From assembly GCA_022865965.1 (NCBI GenBank), contig JALHTS010000205.1:1-9942 (forward strand): 9,942 nt of DNA. The letters are read 5' to 3'. The DNA is from Ignavibacteriaceae bacterium (GTDB lineage Bacteria > Bacteroidota > Ignavibacteria > Ignavibacteriales > Ignavibacteriaceae). Numbering within the stretch: the first letter of the stretch is position 1; each line of letters opens with the position of its first letter. Below the pieces are notes generated by a model. The model made no database searches. It had not been told where the DNA came from and saw only the letters and a list, made by a program, of their open reading frames with translations. A program made the translations under genes and the position numbers. This document shows positions 8,563 through 9,942 of the stretch, one piece after another.

Positions 8563-8601
8563 AGTTAATCTAAACTAGTATATCACAGATATACTTTAAC
8601 T
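8563..8601. promoter_or_regulatory. Nested palindrome upstream of the small ORF (possible operator or leader hairpin)
   Basis: AGTATATC (8577-8584), spacer ACA, and GATATACT (8588-8595) form a perfect 8-3-8 inverted repeat. AGTTAA (8563-8568) and TTAACT (8596-8601) form outer arms, with 8 extra bases on the left side. It ends 16 bp before the AGGAG ribosome site of the 54-aa ORF, a position suited to an operator for a dimeric regulator or a 5'UTR hairpin. It has no T-run, so it is not a terminator. Confidence 0.5.
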
Positions 8602-8630
8602 ATCAATAATCAATTCTAGGAGAACCTATT

Positions 8631-8795
8631 ATGGCAAAACAAATATCACCATTTCATTCAGCAGATAGTAAAGTCTATCACATTTATGGTTCGTGTTCAT
8701 CTGGAAAAGGTGTTAAGAAAAGGAAGAAGGGGACAAGTGGAAGAAAGCTTTGCAACGCTTGTAAAGATATTCGAGCAGGTAAGCGTACTCATTAG
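8631..8795 (+). CDS. Small basic protein with a HCCC zinc-ribbon-like motif, function unknown
   Basis: 54 aa from ATG 8631 to TAG 8795. AGGAG (8618-8622) stands 8 nt upstream, one of the best ribosome sites in the window, and a terminator follows 45 nt after the stop, so this is a well-delimited single gene. The protein is very basic (KGVKKRKKGTSGRK in the middle). It has H17-X4-C22 in VYHIYGSC and C41-X2-C44 in LCNACKDI, spaced so that four ligands could hold one zinc ion; the rubredoxin/zinc-ribbon-like knuckle is only at the second pair. There is no signal peptide or membrane segment. I recall short proteins with a similar VYH-x4-C ... GTGGRPLC-x2-C pattern but cannot name a family. RNA, DNA or ribosome binding is plausible from the charge, but this is inference. 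Confidence 0.75.
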   Translation: MAKQISPFHSADSKVYHIYGSCSSGKGVKKRKKGTSGRKLCNACKDIRAGKRTH

Positions 8796-8840
8796 GTTAT
8801 AATAGATTACAATTTAAATGGTAAGTGTGATTTCCCCAAT

Positions 8841-8870
8841 CCCTGCTTAATAACTAGGCGGGGGTTTTTT
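8841..8870 (+). terminator. Rho-independent terminator of the 54-aa gene
   Basis: CCCTGCTT (8841-8848) pairs with AGGCGGGG (8856-8863) around the 7-nt loop AATAACT, followed by G and TTTTTT. Two pairs are G-U only on the plus strand and become mismatches on the minus, so the terminator serves the plus-strand gene and not the convergent rpoD. Confidence 0.85.
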
Positions 8871-8892
8871 ATTAACTAAAAATTCTCACCAT

Positions 8893-8943
8893 AAGCAACC
8901 GAATAGAGGCCCAAAGGAAGGGTGGGGATTGCTTGGAGGAAGC
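8893..8943 (-). ncRNA. G+C-richer foldable segment in the rpoD 3' region, possible 3'UTR structure or small RNA
   Basis: Read on the minus strand, AAGCAATC (8934 to 8927) pairs with GGTTGCTT (8900 to 8893) over 8 bp with one U-G wobble; on the plus strand that wobble becomes a C-A mismatch, favouring a minus-strand RNA. Inside, CCC and GGG can close a 7-nt loop. Immediately 5' on the minus strand, GCTT-CCTCC-AAGC (8943 to 8931) forms a 4-bp hairpin with CCTCC in the loop, sharing bases with the first stem. The segment stands out against A+T-rich flanks and lies 73 bp or more beyond the rpoD stop. It could be the rpoD 3' end, but it has no proper T-run directly after the stem (ATGGTGAGAATTTTT). 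Confidence 0.3.
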
Positions 8944-9015
8944 TCGCATACAATCTCGAACAAATTTTCAAAAACCGATTTTTCTCGACTGCTTTTAAAT
9001 CAACTTCTTTCACAC

Positions 9016-9876
9016 TTATCCCAAGTAAGCTCTTAGCCTATCGCTCCTATTGGAAACTCTTAATTTTCTTAAAGCTTTTTCCTTAATCTGTCTTACTCTT
9101 TCTCTCGTAAGATTAAATCTATCGCCTATATCTTCTAAAGTAGCTTTTTGATTTCTCCCAATTCCAAAAACGAGTTTTATTATTTCTGCTTCTCTTGCAT
9201 CAAGAGTGGAAAGAACTTTTGAGACTTCATTCTTAAGAGATTCCTTCATTAAACCATTGTCTGGTAATGGCTGGTTGTCATTGGGAAGAACATCCATCAA
9301 ACTGTTTTTATTCTCATCACCACTTTTTAATGGCGCATCCATTGATACATATCTGGCAGAAATCTGAAGTGCATATGCAACTTCTTCAGTTGTCCATTCA
9401 AGAATCTTTGCAAGCTCTTCAATGGTTGGCTTTCGTTCGTATTCCTGTTCAAGATTCCTGTATGCTTTGCTTATCTTGGTTAGTTCTCCCACACGATTCA
9501 GCGGAAGACGAACCACTCTTTGGTGATTGGCTAATGCAGACATTATACCCTGCCTTATCCACCACACGGCATACGAGATAAACTTGAATCCGCGTGTTGC
9601 ATCAAATCGCTGTGCAGCTTTTATTAATCCGATGTTTCCTTCATTTATCAGATCACCCAGGGAAAGACCCTGATTCTGGAAATGCTTTGCAACCGAAACC
9701 ACGAATCTTAAGTTAGCTTTAATAAGTTTTTCCTGGGCTAACGTATCTCCCTTTTTTAGCTTGATAGCTAAATCTATCTCCTCATCGGGAGTTAATAGAT
9801 CTACCTTTCCAATTTCCAGAAAATACTGATCTAAAGATTTACCTTCGCGGTTAGTAAATTGCTTTGTTATCTTCAA
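9016..9876 (-). CDS. rpoD: Principal RNA polymerase sigma factor (RpoD/SigA), short FCB-type
   Basis: 286 aa from TTG 9876. It directs core RNA polymerase to housekeeping promoters. Region 1.2 is at about 11-45; region 2 ([23 protein letters not shown], then [15 protein letters not shown] at 97-111) covers core binding and -10 recognition; region 3 is about 125-200; region 4 ends in the [23 protein letters not shown] (245-264). Region 1.1 is absent, as in Bacteroidota and relatives, where this is the main sigma factor. The frame stays open to the right edge, so the start is a choice: homologues begin about three or four residues before KITK, no in-frame ATG lies upstream within the window, and AGGAG (9891 to 9887) is 10 nt from the TTG. 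The C-terminus RLRAYLG is also as in the family. It is convergent with the 54-aa gene. A start beyond the window edge cannot be excluded. Confidence 0.93.
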   Translation of the reverse strand: MKITKQFTNREGKSLDQYFLEIGKVDLLTPDEEIDLAIKLKKGDTLAQEKLIKANLRFVVSVAKHFQNQGLSLGDLINEGNIGLIKAAQRFDATRGFKFISYAVWWIRQGIMSALANHQRVVRLPLNRVGELTKISKAYRNLEQEYERKPTIEELAKILEWTTEEVAYALQISARYVSMDAPLKSGDENKNSLMDVLPNDNQPLPDNGLMKESLKNEVSKVLSTLDAREAEIIKLVFGIGRNQKATLEDIGDRFNLTRERVRQIKEKALRKLRVSNRSDRLRAYLG

Positions 9877-9886
9877 TCCGGTCGCT

Positions 9887-9893
9887 CTCCTTT
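9887..9893 (-). promoter_or_regulatory. Ribosome binding site supporting the TTG start of rpoD
   Basis: On the minus strand AAAGGAG stands 10 nt before TTG 9876, slightly long but acceptable spacing. It is the only Shine-Dalgarno-like sequence near the family-predicted N-terminus, and it is why the TTG was chosen over an upstream extension of the open frame. Confidence 0.55.
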
Positions 9894-9942
9894 CTGAAGG
9901 TTTATAGATACGATAACTAATCAGGTTGGGAGGAGATTCCCA

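Larger units (their letters stand above)
8315..8630. other. 316-bp gene-free region between glnA and the small zinc-site ORF
   Basis: 8315-8420 is A+T-rich and shows only a weak inverted pair TTGTAAT (8331-8337)/ATTACAA (8378-8384), with no recognisable gene. 8421-8516 is a compact structured element ending in a terminator. 8517-8562 is A+T-rich with no clear feature. 8563-8601 is a nested palindrome. 8618-8622 is the AGGAG ribosome site of the next ORF. There is no coding frame of note. Confidence 0.6.

Noticed and set aside
8890..8945. Resemblance to the P15-P17 part of RNase P RNA (AATAGagG...GGGTggG..TGCTTG)
   Set aside because: The essential conserved blocks (GAGGAAAGTCC, ACAGA...ACCCGG, AGATGAATGA) are missing and there is no room for a full rnpB before the rpoD stop.
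8872..8949. Minus-strand 25-aa ORF (MRASSKQSPPFLWAS...)
   Set aside because: It lies over a foldable segment, has no ribosome site and overlaps nothing recognisable; the frame is probably accidental.
9267..9581. 104-codon plus-strand ORF inside rpoD
   Set aside because: It is opposite sigma regions 2-4; the composition reflects the reverse of the coding strand.
9927..9942. TGGGA/TCCCA inverted repeat at the right edge
   Set aside because: It is only 5 bp and cut by the window end, so its context cannot be judged.

Overview
The window is A+T-rich bacterial chromosome carrying mostly core-metabolism genes. It probably comes from the Bacteroidota/Chlorobiota/Ignavibacteriota side of the FCB group. 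The best evidence is the short principal sigma factor (286 aa, no region 1.1, start read as LKITK...), which has the Bacteroidota/Ignavibacteria architecture. I cannot fix the genus from the sequence. There is no tRNA, rRNA, CRISPR array, transposase, integrase or phage gene.

Left part, minus strand (1-4500): a tight run queC-queF-glnD with 10-bp gaps joins two late enzymes of 7-deazaguanine (queuosine) synthesis to the PII uridylyltransferase/uridylyl-removing enzyme GlnD. GlnD runs off the left edge inside its first ACT domain. Upstream of queC lies a 12-TM major facilitator transporter, also on the minus strand.

Centre, plus strand (4501-8314): a divergent intergenic region with two copies of a 19-bp 'ACGC...GCAAAG' repeat precedes tpiA (triosephosphate isomerase) and eno (enolase), two glycolytic enzymes. 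Eno ends in a clear intrinsic terminator. It is followed by a class I glutamine synthetase (glnA) in which the usual adenylylation tyrosine position appears to be leucine. With glnD at the other end of the window, this suggests that nitrogen control acts through PII but not through covalent modification of this synthetase.

Right part (8315-9942): this is the least ordinary section. The 316-bp gap after glnA holds a compact structured element with a C-rich loop, upstream duplicates of terminator segments and a strong terminator (about 8421-8516). It also holds a perfect 8-3-8 palindrome nested in outer arms (8563-8601). A strong Shine-Dalgarno site then leads into a 54-aa basic protein with a His-Cys...Cys-X2-Cys zinc-ribbon-like pattern (8631-8795), closed by its own terminator (8841-8870). 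Between it and the convergent rpoD gene is a G+C-richer foldable segment (about 8890-8950) whose wobble pairing favours a minus-strand RNA. This cluster of RNA structure, palindrome and tiny metal-site protein is my best candidate for something undescribed; the remaining genes are conventional housekeeping genes.
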